A stretch of DNA of 64,000 bases from Sphaerisporangium siamense (GCF_014205275.1 NZ_JACHND010000001.1:3286001-3350000); one strand, 5' to 3'. Shown: positions 8,734 to 17,003, numbered from the stretch's first letter. The notes: a model not told the origin generated them from the letters alone. Program-made: numbers and translations.

Positions 8734-9024
8734 ATGACCAAGCCGATTCACCCCACCCTGACCACCGCCTACTACGCCCAGTGCGTCCTGTCGTTCGGGG
8801 TGGCGCTCGGCGGGCTCGCGATCGGGATCGCCTACCTTCCGGTCGACCCCTGGGTGCGCGCGTTCCTCGCCGTCGCCACGCTGTACGCGGTCACCTCGGC
8901 CTTCGTGCTCGCCAAGTGCGTGCGCGACCGCCACGAGGTCGGGGCCGTCACCACGCGGGTCGACCAGGCGCGGCTGGACAAGCTGCTCGCCGAGCACGAC
9001 CCGTACAAGGTCGAGAGCCTGTGA
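8734..9024 (+). CDS. YiaA/YiaB-like two-helix membrane protein
   Basis: 96 aa. Two hydrophobic segments (about 16-36 and 40-62) flank the motif AIGIAYLPVDPWVRAFLA, followed by a charged C-terminal tail DRHEVGAVTTRVDQARLDKLLAEHDPYK. The arrangement matches the YiaA/YiaB inner-membrane domain proteins common in actinomycetes. Function unknown. Its stop is 6 bases from the stop of the convergent response regulator, and the repeats at 8669-8703 suggest it may be that regulator's target. Confidence 0.75.
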   Translation: MTKPIHPTLTTAYYAQCVLSFGVALGGLAIGIAYLPVDPWVRAFLAVATLYAVTSAFVLAKCVRDRHEVGAVTTRVDQARLDKLLAEHDPYKVESL

Positions 9025-9030
9025 GGCGGG

Positions 9031-9681
9031 TCAGCCCTCGTCCAGGCCCCGCTCGATGGCGTACCTGACCAGCTCGACGCGGTTGTGGAGCTGGAGCTTG
9101 CTCAGCACGTTCTGGACGTGGTTCTGCACGGTGCGGTGCGACAGGACGAGCCGCTCGGCGATCTGCTTGTACGACAGGCCCTTGGCCACCAGGCGCAGCA
9201 CCTCGGTCTCGCGCTCGGTCAGGCGCGGGCCGCCGTCGTCCGCGCCCGGCCGGGCGGCCAGGCGCCGGTACTCGCCGAGCACCAGCCCCGCCAGGCCGGG
9301 CGTGAAGACCGGCTCGCCCTCGGCGGTGCGCGCGACGGCCTCCAGGAAGTCCTGCCTGCTCGCCGACTTGAGCAGGTACCCCGAGGCGCCGGCCTTGACC
9401 GCCTCCAGGACGTCCTCCTGCTCGCCGCTCGCCGACAGCACCAGCACGCGCGGGGGAGGCGCGCAGGTGGCCAGCCCCCTGGCGACCTCGACCCCTGGCA
9501 GGTCGGGCAGCCGCAGGTCGAGGACGACCACGTCGGGGCGTACGGCGGCGGCGACGCGCAGCGCCTGACGCCCTTCGCCGGTGGCCGCCACCACCTCGTA
9601 CCCGGCCTCGCCGAGGTCGCGGGCGACCGCGTCGCGCCACATCGGGTGGTCGTCCACCACCATGACCCGGAGCCGCTTCAC
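9031..9681 (-). CDS. macR: NarL/LuxR-family response regulator (MacR-like)
   Basis: 216 aa. Receiver domain 1-125: acidic pair Asp10/Asp11, phospho-acceptor Asp55 in VVVLDLRLPD, then VLVLSASGEQEDVLEAVKAGASGYLLKSAS. A LuxR-type helix-turn-helix occupies about 154-210 (LTERETEVLRLVAKGLSYKQIAERL). It sits 55 bases downstream of a MacS-type kinase gene on the same strand, so the two form a two-component system. In Streptomyces MacRS controls membrane-associated protein genes and affects morphology and antibiotic output; transfer to this organism is inference. Confidence 0.83.
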   Translation of the reverse strand: MKRLRVMVVDDHPMWRDAVARDLGEAGYEVVAATGEGRQALRVAAAVRPDVVVLDLRLPDLPGVEVARGLATCAPPPRVLVLSASGEQEDVLEAVKAGASGYLLKSASRQDFLEAVARTAEGEPVFTPGLAGLVLGEYRRLAARPGADDGGPRLTERETEVLRLVAKGLSYKQIAERLVLSHRTVQNHVQNVLSKLQLHNRVELVRYAIERGLDEG

Positions 9682-9736
9682 GACCGCTACTGTACGGCGA
9701 CCGGCGGGGGCCGGCCGGGGTACACGGTCACGAGCG

Positions 9737-10864
9737 TCAGGGGCGGGCGGGCGCCGGGATGGTCATCTCGACCTCGGTGCCCTGGCCGGGCACCGAGACG
9801 AACGCGACCCGCCCGCCCAGCCCGGCCACCCGGCCGCGGATCGACTGGGCGACGCCGAGCCGTCCCTCGGCCTCGGCCTCCGCCAGGCGCCCGGCCGGGA
9901 TGCCGGGGCCATCGTCGCGCACGGTCACGGTGACGCGGCCGTCGTCGGCCTCGGCGAACACCCACGCCCGCGCCCCGTCGCCGCAGTGCAGCCGGACGTT
10001 GTCCAGCGCCGCGCCCACGGCCGCCGCCACCTCGCGGGCCCGCGCCGAGGGAAGCAGGAGCGGCGTGGCGGGCGCGGACACCGTGACCGACGCCGACCCG
10101 TACCGGCGCAGCAGGGCCGAGACGTCGGCGAGCCCGGCGCCGTCCACCCGCTCCGTGGGCTCCCGGGGCTCGGCGCGGACCAGCTCGCGCAGCACCGCCT
10201 CCTGCTCGCCTGCGAGGCGTCCCAGCTCGGCGGCCTCCCCGCCGATCTCCAGCCCGCGGCGGCGCACCAGGGCGAGCACCTGCAGGACCGAGTCGTGGAT
10301 GCCCCGGGCCAGCCGGTCCCGCTCCCGGCCCGCGGCCTCCATCTCGGCCGCCCGCTGGAGACGTTCCTCGGCCTGCTTGGTCAGCCGCGCCGTGTGGCCC
10401 ACCACGACCCCGGTCAGGACCAGCAGGACGGCCCCGTTGACGGGGACGCCCGGGTTCGCGCCCGGCGCGCCGCGCAGCCACAGGTCGGCGGCGGCCAGGA
10501 CGATCGCCGCCACCGCGCCCGCCCGCCGCCCGGCGTACACCGCCCAGGCCAGCACGGGGCCGCCGATCCAGGTGCCGGTGATCGGCATGACGCCCGCCGG
10601 TCCCGCGTCGGCGCCCTGGACGTAGGGGGAGGACAGCAGGAAGCCGAGGGTGACGAGCACGTCGGCGACCAGGAGAGGACGGGACCTGGCGCGGGCGTAG
10701 GCGAGCGTGGTGACCGCCGTCCACACCGCCATCAGGCCGATGACCGGCCACCCGAGGACGGGACGCGCGTAGCCGCCCGCGCCGGCGAGCAGCAGCGCCG
10801 CGTGGCCGAGGGAGGCGGCGCGGTAGACCGCGATGGCGCGCCAGAACTGCCGCTCGATCTCCAC
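9737..10864 (-). CDS. macS: MacS-like membrane sensor histidine kinase
   Basis: 375 aa with a GTG start behind GGAGGGG. The N-terminal part (about 10-160) has five to six hydrophobic segments with short loops, the membrane module of MacS-type kinases. The HisKA_3 box is GRERDRLARGIHDSVLQVLALV with phospho-His190. The ATPase domain retains an N-box-like ALDNVRLHC and DDGPGIP; the C-terminal GTEVEMTIPAP is the usual last strand. The signal is unknown. It is co-oriented with and just upstream of the response-regulator gene. Confidence 0.83.
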   Translation of the reverse strand: MEIERQFWRAIAVYRAASLGHAALLLAGAGGYARPVLGWPVIGLMAVWTAVTTLAYARARSRPLLVADVLVTLGFLLSSPYVQGADAGPAGVMPITGTWIGGPVLAWAVYAGRRAGAVAAIVLAAADLWLRGAPGANPGVPVNGAVLLVLTGVVVGHTARLTKQAEERLQRAAEMEAAGRERDRLARGIHDSVLQVLALVRRRGLEIGGEAAELGRLAGEQEAVLRELVRAEPREPTERVDGAGLADVSALLRRYGSASVTVSAPATPLLLPSARAREVAAAVGAALDNVRLHCGDGARAWVFAEADDGRVTVTVRDDGPGIPAGRLAEAEAEGRLGVAQSIRGRVAGLGGRVAFVSVPGQGTEVEMTIPAPARP

Positions 10865-10908
10865 CGATCACCCCTCCGGCACGGCGCCGACACCGGAGAC
10901 TGTAGACC

Positions 10909-11214
10909 TCACAGCACCAGGCGGAGCAGCGCCGTGGTGGCGACCGCCGCCCCGACGACGATCAGGAACGGCGCCCGGAGCAGGATCGCGATCACAGCCA
11001 CGCCGAGGCCCGCGGCGCGCGGGTCCAGCGTGAGACGGTGGTCGGCGGAGACGAACGTCTGGGTGGCGATCAGCGCGGCCAGCAGGCCCACCGGGAGCAG
11101 CGCGGCGATCAGCCGCGTGCGGGGGTCGCTCAGGATCCGCTCGGGCACCGACAGCCCGGCCAGCTTGAACAGGTAGCAGCCCACGGCGGCGGCGATCACG
11201 GCGTACCAGATCAT
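10909..11214 (-). CDS. azlD: AzlD-family branched-chain amino-acid exporter subunit
   Basis: 101 aa, four hydrophobic segments (MIWYAVIAAAVGCYLFKLAG, LIAALLPVGLLAALIATQTF, GLGVAVIAILLRAPF, VVGAAVATTALLRLVL). Length and pattern match AzlD, the small partner of AzlC in export of branched-chain amino acids or related compounds. Its ATG overlaps the AzlC stop (ATGA, 11211-11214), so translation is coupled. Confidence 0.85.
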   Translation of the reverse strand: MIWYAVIAAAVGCYLFKLAGLSVPERILSDPRTRLIAALLPVGLLAALIATQTFVSADHRLTLDPRAAGLGVAVIAILLRAPFLIVVGAAVATTALLRLVL

Positions 11215-11960
11215 CGGCTCTCCTCGGCGGACGGCGCGGCGGCGCGCCGCAGGAACAGGGCGAGCACGGCCACGGCGGCGCCCGCGAGGAGAACGGGGAC
11301 GCCGGCGGGCAGCAGCGGCGTGGCGATCAGCGCCGTCCCCGACGCCAGCACCGCCGCCGCCCACGGGGTCCCGCCGCGCATGCGCGGGGCCAGCAGGGCC
11401 AGGAAGGCGGCGGGCGCGGCGACGTCCATGCCGAGCACCTCCGGCTCGGGCAGCACCTGGGCGCCGAGCGCGCCGAGCAGGTTCCCGAGCCCCCACATGA
11501 CGAACAGGGCGAAGCCGGTCGCCCAGAAGCCGAGCCGCCCGGCCCGCTCGTCCTCGCGGACGACGGCCATCGCGGTGGTCTCGTCGATCACCAGGTGCGC
11601 GGCCAGCGCCTTGCGCGCCCCCCTGACCCGCAGCAGGGACGCGAGGCGCAGGCCGTACAGGGCGTTGCGCCCGCCGAGCAGCACGGCGACGACGGCCCCG
11701 GCGAGCGGGGCGCCGCCGGAGCCGATCACACCCGCGATGGCGAACTGCGACGCGCCGGTGAACATCAGCAGGGACAGCGCCATGGTCTGCGGGACGGTGA
11801 GCCCGGCGGCCGTGCAGATCGCGCCGCAGGAGACGGCGTAGGCCCCGCTGGTCAGGGCGATCCCGGCGGCGTCGCGGAGGATCGCGGCCCGGGTGGCGGG
11901 CCACTCGTCGCCGGGTGCGGGGCCGGCCGCGTCGCGCGGGCCGGGGGTTTCGGTGTTCAG
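11211..11960 (-). CDS. azlC: AzlC-family branched-chain amino-acid exporter, probable CTG start
   Basis: 249 aa. The family sequence (RAAILRDAAGIALTSGAYAVSCGAICTAAGLT, then ALSLLMFTGASQFAIAGVIGSGGA) extends about 40 residues upstream of the first in-frame ATG (11783). No ATG, GTG or TTG exists in frame in the upstream 200 bases I checked. A CTG at 11958-11960 stands 5 bases after GAGGAA and gives a sensible N-terminus (LNTETPGPRDAAG). About eight membrane helices. It forms the AzlCD exporter with the next gene. Confidence 0.78.
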   Translation of the reverse strand: MNTETPGPRDAAGPAPGDEWPATRAAILRDAAGIALTSGAYAVSCGAICTAAGLTVPQTMALSLLMFTGASQFAIAGVIGSGGAPLAGAVVAVLLGGRNALYGLRLASLLRVRGARKALAAHLVIDETTAMAVVREDERAGRLGFWATGFALFVMWGLGNLLGALGAQVLPEPEVLGMDVAAPAAFLALLAPRMRGGTPWAAAVLASGTALIATPLLPAGVPVLLAGAAVAVLALFLRRAAAPSAEESR

Positions 11961-12149
11961 GGGAGTTCCTCGCTGCCTGGTGCCTGGGGGAGGGCACGGG
12001 GACGTCCGTGGGGGGCCGTGCGTGCCGGGGTCGACCGCTCCGCGTGAGTCAACACGACCGGCCGCGCTGCGGGCAAAATACGGTTTTTGTCGGTATTGCG
12101 GAGTTCGGATGGCCGGCCGTCCGGCCCGTCCCCCGCGCGGGGAGCCCGC

Positions 12150-12713
12150 TCAGTGCGGCGGACGGCCCCGATGGGCCTTCCAGTCCGGCGCGAGGACGGA
12201 CATGACGATCGCGTCGTGCCACGCGCCGTCCCAGCGGAGCGCGTCCCGCAGCACACCCTCCCGGACGAAGCCGACCTTCTCGTAGACGCGGCGGGCCCGC
12301 GCGTTGAACGCGAAGACCTCAAGGCTCACCCGGTGCAGCCCCACCTCCTCGAAGGCGTGGGCGAGCGTGAGGCGGAGGGCCTCGGTGCCGTACCCCTTGC
12401 CGTAGGCGCGCGGGCCGACCAGGGCGATCCGCAGGTTGCACGCCAGGTTCTCCGGGTCGAGCTCGTTGAGTACGACCTCGCCGACGTAGGCGCCGTCCTC
12501 GGCGTCGCAGATGGCGAGGTCGAGCCGGTCGACGTGGGCGCGGCGGCTCGCGTACCACCGGGCCACCGCCCCGCGGTCGGCCGGCGCGTGCGAGCCGGTG
12601 AGACGCCGGGTCTCGGGGTCGCTCACGAGCTCCCACAGGCCGTCGACGTGCTCGGGTCCCACCGGGCACAGCGCGACCCGCTCGCCGGTCAGAGTGGGTT
12701 TGTCGCTGAACAT
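12150..12713 (-). CDS. GNAT-family N-acetyltransferase (RimJ/RimL-like)
   Basis: 187 aa from the ATG at 12713; a GTG at 12740 is possible. TLTGERVALCPVGPEHVDGLWEL opens a RimJ/RimL-type GNAT; YGKGYGTEALRLTLAHAF is the acetyl-CoA loop (Q/RxxGxG/A) and FNARARRVYEKVGFVREGVLRDA the conserved N..A..Y.K.GF motif. Substrates in this branch include protein N-termini and antibiotics; none can be assigned. Cytosolic. Confidence 0.83.
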   Translation of the reverse strand: MFSDKPTLTGERVALCPVGPEHVDGLWELVSDPETRRLTGSHAPADRGAVARWYASRRAHVDRLDLAICDAEDGAYVGEVVLNELDPENLACNLRIALVGPRAYGKGYGTEALRLTLAHAFEEVGLHRVSLEVFAFNARARRVYEKVGFVREGVLRDALRWDGAWHDAIVMSVLAPDWKAHRGRPPH

Positions 12714-12782
12714 CACGGGTCCAGTGGCTACCACCCGCACCCGTGCCCGGGCAACGCAATAACGGCCGCGCCGGGTCTCAGA

Positions 12783-13853
12783 TCAGCCCGGGATCGTCGC
12801 GCGGACCGTGAGCCAGTCGTCGTCGACCCACACCACGTCCGGCGGGACGCGCCGCGCGTACCCGGAGTCGCACGCCGTCCTGGCGCGCACGCTGTCGTGG
12901 ACCCGGGCGCGCGGCGGCACCCGCCTGCGCCGGTAGGTGAGCAGGGTCCAGGCCCAGCCCAGCCGGTGGATCTTCCCCAGCGCGTCGGCGCGGGTGAGCG
13001 TCAGCGTCTTGACGTAGACCCTCGGCTTGACCAGCAGCCCCGAGTCCACCGCGCCGTCCACGATCCATTTCAGCGCGATCGTCGAGAGCGCGGCGTCGTC
13101 CTCGAACGTTCCCCCCACGTCCGAGTGGACGCCGGCGAACCACGCCTCCTCCACGACGCGGGGGACACGGCTCTCGCACTCCGGCGGCGTGGTGATCAGA
13201 TACTCGGCGAAGGGCCCGCGCCACTCGTCGATCGAGACCGCGTGCCGCACCCTGCGGACGTTCGGGATCTGCCGGGTGTAGAGCCAGCGCATGTCCCACC
13301 GCAGGACGCCCGCCGCCTTGACCGAGTCCCACAGGCCCATGTACGTGACGGGGATGCCGTAGCGGCCGTCCACCGGCTCGCTGAACGCCCGGGCGAAGCG
13401 GTGGAGCTGGGCCCAGTCGTCCGGGGACCACGTCCGGTTCTTGGTGTAGACCCGCACGGCGTACGGCACCAGGTTCTCGGCGCCGGGGCGCAGCAGGCCC
13501 GCGGCCTTGAGCAGGCCGGCGAGCGCGCGGGCGGTGTACGCCCCCCGGCTGAAGCCGAACAGGAAGACGCGGTCACCCGGCTCGTAGTGCCGCATGAGGT
13601 AGGTGTACGCCTCGGCGAGGTTGTCCTTCAGCCCCACCCCGAACGCCAGCCCGAACAGCCGCGAGAGCCTGCGCGCCAGGGGAGTCCACGCGCCGGGGGC
13701 GGCGATGGTGCCGACGCCGGGGTCGTAGTAGGCGATCTGCCGCGCGGGATCGCCGAGGTCGAGCATCTCGTAGAGCAGGACGACGTTGCTGCTCCCTCGT
13801 GCGGTGAGCTGAAGACCCGTCCCGTCGAAGCAGAGGACTATGTTCCGTGCCAC
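12783..13853 (-). CDS. DUF2235 (Tle1-like) alpha/beta hydrolase
   Basis: 356 aa. The opening RNIVLCFDGTGLQL is the DUF2235 signature, and FLFGFSRGAYTARALAG carries the nucleophile Ser102 in G-F-S-R-G. AGVHSDVGGTFEDDAALSTIALKWIV is the conserved second block with the probable acid and HSDVGG. The family includes type VI secretion phospholipases in Proteobacteria, but free-standing actinobacterial copies have no known role. There is no signal peptide or toxin-delivery domain, so an effector role is not supported. Confidence 0.82.
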   Translation of the reverse strand: MARNIVLCFDGTGLQLTARGSSNVVLLYEMLDLGDPARQIAYYDPGVGTIAAPGAWTPLARRLSRLFGLAFGVGLKDNLAEAYTYLMRHYEPGDRVFLFGFSRGAYTARALAGLLKAAGLLRPGAENLVPYAVRVYTKNRTWSPDDWAQLHRFARAFSEPVDGRYGIPVTYMGLWDSVKAAGVLRWDMRWLYTRQIPNVRRVRHAVSIDEWRGPFAEYLITTPPECESRVPRVVEEAWFAGVHSDVGGTFEDDAALSTIALKWIVDGAVDSGLLVKPRVYVKTLTLTRADALGKIHRLGWAWTLLTYRRRRVPPRARVHDSVRARTACDSGYARRVPPDVVWVDDDWLTVRATIPG

Positions 13854-13965
13854 ACCATCTCCACCGTCGCGGCCGATGAGCGTTGCTCTGCGCGCGCCTC
13901 AAAACTACAGCTCGCGGGCCTCGCCGACGGGGAGAAGCGGCGCCCGTGTCCAGCAAAGGCCGCGC

Positions 13966-14125
13966 GAAAGTCGTGAAACTCCCCGCGCCCGCGCGCGTTG
14001 AGGCGTCCCGAAAGTCCCGAAATTTCCCCGCGCATGCGAGCGCGCGAGTGCCTCATGAAACCCACGAAACCCTCCCCGTCCTGGCGCGCTCCACCACCCT
14101 CCAAGGCCGAGGTTTCGCCAGTTTC
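13966..14125. repeat. Cluster of about 45-bp GAAA-pair repeats
   Basis: Units begin at 13966, 14010 and 14057. Each has two GAAA tetramers 9 bases apart followed by CTCCCC/TTCCCC and a GCGCG-rich segment. A fourth pair (GTTTC at 14112 and 14121, same 9-base period) is on the opposite strand. Units 1 and 2 share GAAAGTC-nn-GAAA-nn-CCCCGCGC. The regular spacing and inverted fourth copy resemble iterons or a multi-site operator; which one is unknown. Confidence 0.5.
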
Positions 14126-14258
14126 GCCAGGAGACCAACGCGCGCGTGCGCGCGGGCCGACTGCCCGGTCAAGGGGTCCTGGTCAAGGGAAAGCCCCTCG
14201 CACGCGCGCGCGTAGGCGTGTCGGAAAACCCCCCGCGCGTCCACCTGAACGGGCGCCT

Positions 14259-14310
14259 ATGCAGCTAGGTAGTTGCATAGGCAAACACCTAGGTAGCTGC
14301 CTAGGCAGAT
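14259..14310. repeat. Tandem CTAGGTAG dyad repeats
   Basis: CCTATGCA (from about 14256) pairs with TGCATAGG across a CTAGGTAG centre. The next about 22 bases repeat the pattern as CCTAGG-TAGCTG-CCTAGG. Both units share CTAGGTAG-n-TGC-n-TAGGCA. Two adjacent, partly palindromic units are typical of a regulator binding site or plasmid/ICE control region. Confidence 0.5.
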
Positions 14311-14874
14311 ACCCGGGTGGCCACCCGTCCGCGCGGATCACCAGGCGGGCAACTGCTGCGGTGCCGGGCCGGGTCCGGGGACGTCGAATAGGTCGAGCTG
14401 CCCGGGGCCGGGAGCGCGAGCGCGCCGCCGCTGGCCGGGGCGCTGGCGGGCCGGTGGACGGCGGTCGGGATGATCTCGGTCACACCGTCGAGGATCTGCT
14501 CGCCCGGAACGCCTGGACTGCCCTTGCTTCGGGGGCTATGCCAGTTGAGTTCCTCAGAGATAGCGAGGCGGCCACGTGAGAACTTGCAGGCCCGGCGGCG
14601 GGAGTGCGAGGGCCGATCGTCGCAGGGTGGTCAGGGATCCGCCGGTTCTGGTGAGGGAGTCGGTAATGGGAGCGGGGTTCGGTCTGGTCGGGCGATCCAG
14701 CGCAGGAGCCGTAAGGCACGTCACCGAGCCCCGCGCTCGTATGGCTCCAGCGCGTTGACGCGCATGGAAAGGATCGACAGGCGCAGCCTGTCGGACTTAC
14801 ACCGATCCGTTGTTGATCGCAGGCCCCGTTCCCGGCTTTATTGAGATCACGGGCACTTTCACGAGGGGGGCGCG

Positions 14875-14943
14875 ATGCGCAGCGGTCCGCGCTCATTTCG
14901 ATGGGGGCGATTCTCGCATCGACCGCCTCATGGCCACGCCGGC
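14875..14943 (+). pseudogene. Decayed duplicate of the lectin gene's signal-peptide region
   Basis: The stretch from ATG 14875 matches the signal-peptide coding region of the lectin gene (from about 15110) base for base over a 29-base core and closely on both sides, but has a one-base loss before the core that shifts the frame. Nothing resembling the lectin domain follows. It is a partial tandem duplication that has been inactivated. Confidence 0.65.
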
Positions 14944-15070
14944 GGCTTGCTATCGGGCGGGCCGGTGTCGTCGGTGATAAGTGCCCGCAGTGCCGTCGCC
15001 GGGTACATCGCGTCCGCCCCTTACTCGGCCGCGGTCGTGCCTCGACCAGACTCTAAGAGAAGGAGATGCC

Positions 15071-15583
15071 ATGCCTACGGCAGGCAAGTCATCCCGCGCG
15101 CGACGTGCGATGCGCGCTGGTCTGCGCCTTGTTCCGATGGGGGCGATTCTCGCATCGACCGCCATCATCGCCACGCCGGCCCACGCGGAAACCGTGTCCA
15201 TTCTCCGCAGTTGGGAGACGGGGCTGTGTCTGGACAGCAACTTCGCCGGGGAGGTCTACACCCTGGCCTGCAGCGTGCCCCAGAACAACAACCACCAAAA
15301 GTGGCGCACGAACTATCCGTTTGGGGGTCCTACCCGGTTCCAGAACGTCGCCACGGGACGGTGCCTGGCAGGCACCACCGACGACCTGGGCTTCGGCTAC
15401 GCCTACACCACGCCTTGCGGTCAGGGATTCCTGGGATGGAATATCAACGGGTCGCAGTCAAACGTCTGGACAGTGGGCCACAGCGGGTCGGGGTCTGTGC
15501 TGGAGAGCGACCGGTCCGGTCACGTCTCCATCGCACCAATCGGCTCTGGAGGTGTGTACCACAACTGGAAGTTCGGCTACTGA
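15071..15583 (+). CDS. Secreted ricin-type beta-trefoil lectin-like protein
   Basis: 170 aa; AGAAGGAGA lies 5 bases before the ATG. An N-terminal twin-basic stretch and hydrophobic core (GLRLVPMGAILASTAIIATPAHA) form a signal peptide cut near residue 39. The mature 131 aa have the trefoil rhythm: WETGLCLDSN, NNNHQKW (QxW), NVATGRCLAGT, GFLGWN, SVLESDRSGHVSI, HNWKFGY. The single domain suggests carbohydrate binding outside the cell; no catalytic domain is attached. G+C is lower than in the neighbours, in keeping with the accessory context. Confidence 0.8.
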   Translation: MPTAGKSSRARRAMRAGLRLVPMGAILASTAIIATPAHAETVSILRSWETGLCLDSNFAGEVYTLACSVPQNNNHQKWRTNYPFGGPTRFQNVATGRCLAGTTDDLGFGYAYTTPCGQGFLGWNINGSQSNVWTVGHSGSGSVLESDRSGHVSIAPIGSGGVYHNWKFGY

Positions 15584-16014
15584 GTTCCCTTTCGGCGATG
15601 CCTTCCCGCTGATCATCCCCTGATTTAGCGGCTCTCTGCACGATCGATCCCCCGGCTCGTGAGGGCCGGGGGATCCGCTTTTTCCAAACAACCACATCCC
15701 CGATCTGGAAGAGCTACGGGCCGCACCCCACGCTCCCGCTTTGAATGCCTGACCCAGGAGGTTCTGTAAGTCTCCAGCTCAGGCACCGTCCGACACGTGT
15801 TCGCAGAACCTCAACGCTCCTACGTGCGGAAACGGGATCGTGAGGTACATGCGAACGGAAAGTCACGCTAAGTCGTTCACCGTTGCTCTACTAACGGGAC
15901 TTTTCGTTCGGATGCTCGCCATGCCCCGTGTCGTCGCACTGGAAGGCGGATAGCTGGAGCCCTGGGGAGCGATCACGGCGGCGGCCCGCCACTCGGGGTG
16001 ATTACGGTGCGCTC
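15584..16014. other. Intergenic region with terminator and two long-spaced inverted repeats
   Basis: Contains the lectin terminator, then GAGGTTCTG (15758-15766) pairing with CAGAACCTC (15804-15812), and CGAACGGAAAGT (15852-15863) pairing with ACTTTTCGTTCG (15899-15910, one mismatch). No gene is seen. G+C is below the surrounding average. Confidence 0.55.
15646..15683 (+). terminator. Rho-independent terminator of the lectin gene
   Basis: An 11-bp perfect stem (15646-15656 with 15665-15675), 8-base loop, then TTTTT at 15679-15683. It is about 60 bases after the lectin stop. Confidence 0.85.
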
Positions 16015-16836
16015 GTGGACAGCCTCGCCAAGCTCGCCCGGTCGGTCGCCGAGTTCGCCGATACCGCCTCGCTCACGCTGGTGCCCGCCGTTCCTGGGCA
16101 TGCCCTCGGGGCGGAGGTGTGCCTGGCCCCGGACGTGCTGGATCTGCCCGGGTTCCTGGCTCTGGCGCGCAAGCTCGGCGGCGGGGTGCTCTACCTGAAG
16201 GCCGCACCGTTCGACCCCGGCGATGACGAGTACGAGGTCGACGATCCGCCCGAGCACCTGCTCAAGCGCAAAGGGCAGATCGGTCAGCTCAGCGTCGCGT
16301 TCGCCACGAACGGCATCGTGCACTTCTGGAAGCATCGCGCCGGCTGGTACGCCGAGTGGCAGCAGCTCGCCGAGGACGAGGAGTCGCCGGACGACGCCGA
16401 GGACGAAGACGGCCGGCTCACCGAGGAGGAGCGCGAGCGGCTCACCACCGAACTCGTCGAGGCGCTGCTGGCCAACCCGGAGTTCCGGGCCGCCAAGGCA
16501 GGAGCCCGGCACCGGACCGGCAGCCTGGCGATCCCGCCGGACACCCCGCGGGGAGTCGAATGGGAAGCGCTCCGCATCGCCTACGACCGGGCCGAGGAAC
16601 TGGCCAAAGCGGCGTATGCCCAGATCGGCGATGACCGCCTCGATGAGCTGGCTGCCGAGCTGCTGGCCACGCCCGAATACCAGCGGGCCAGCGCGCCGGC
16701 GACCCGCAAGCAAATCACCGAGCGGTTCCTCACCCGTCACGCGGACGGATTCAGCCCGCCGGCCCCCATACGCGATGAGCTGTACGCGCGGGCCCAGAAG
16801 TTCGCCAAGGCCGGCAAGACTCAGGGGCTGTTCTAG
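16015..16836 (+). CDS. Hypothetical protein, acidic, about 273 aa
   Basis: The open frame begins at GTG 15928, but the first 29 codons (rich in S, R and W) look non-native; the GTG at 16015 (VDSLAKLARSVAEF) is a better start, though neither has a strong ribosome site. The protein has an alpha/beta N-terminal half (TASLTLVPAVPGHALGAEVCLAPDVLDLPGFLALARKLGGGVLYLKAAPF), a very acidic linker (EDEESPDDAEDEDG) and a helical C-terminal half. I recognise no family. Near-neighbour DNA suggests an accessory gene. Confidence 0.6.
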   Translation: MDSLAKLARSVAEFADTASLTLVPAVPGHALGAEVCLAPDVLDLPGFLALARKLGGGVLYLKAAPFDPGDDEYEVDDPPEHLLKRKGQIGQLSVAFATNGIVHFWKHRAGWYAEWQQLAEDEESPDDAEDEDGRLTEEERERLTTELVEALLANPEFRAAKAGARHRTGSLAIPPDTPRGVEWEALRIAYDRAEELAKAAYAQIGDDRLDELAAELLATPEYQRASAPATRKQITERFLTRHADGFSPPAPIRDELYARAQKFAKAGKTQGLF

Positions 16837-17003
16837 CCGCCGGCCGAACCGGGCTGGCGCGTCGGACCCGCCCGACAGGGTCGCAGCGCTTCATGGGGCT
16901 CACCTCGGATCGCGGGCACGCGCGGGGGCGGCGGCCGGGCACCCCGACGTTTGAGATTCGCACGGAGGAAAGTAGGGGGGCTTGAGGAGCGAAGGAGGCA
17001 TCC

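Larger units (their letters stand above)
13854..15070. other. Gene-poor accessory stretch with repeats
   Basis: A 1.2-kb region without a convincing gene. From left to right it holds three direct and one inverted copy of a GAAA-pair repeat (13966-14125), two imperfect copies of a CTAGGTAG-containing dyad (about 14259-14310), a minus-strand open stretch about 14300-14630 without a start codon (readable as ...GRLAISEELNWHSPRSKG..., no family recognised), and a decayed signal-peptide copy (14875-14943). G+C falls after about 14.25 kb. It looks like degraded mobile DNA, but no integrase or transposase remnant can be identified. Confidence 0.5.

Noticed and set aside
12783..13853. Type VI secretion effector
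   Set aside because: DUF2235 also occurs in Tle1 effectors, but there are no immunity, VgrG or delivery genes, and the organism type lacks the system.
13966..14125. CRISPR array
   Set aside because: Only three to four degenerate units, one inverted, with no equal-length unique spacers and no cas genes.
13883..14215. Plus-strand frame of 110 codons over the GAAA repeats
   Set aside because: Its sequence is generated by the repeats themselves, and it has no ribosome site.
14480..14896. Minus-strand frame of 138 codons in the repeat region
   Set aside because: Irregular composition and no recognisable domain; in a region that otherwise looks degraded.
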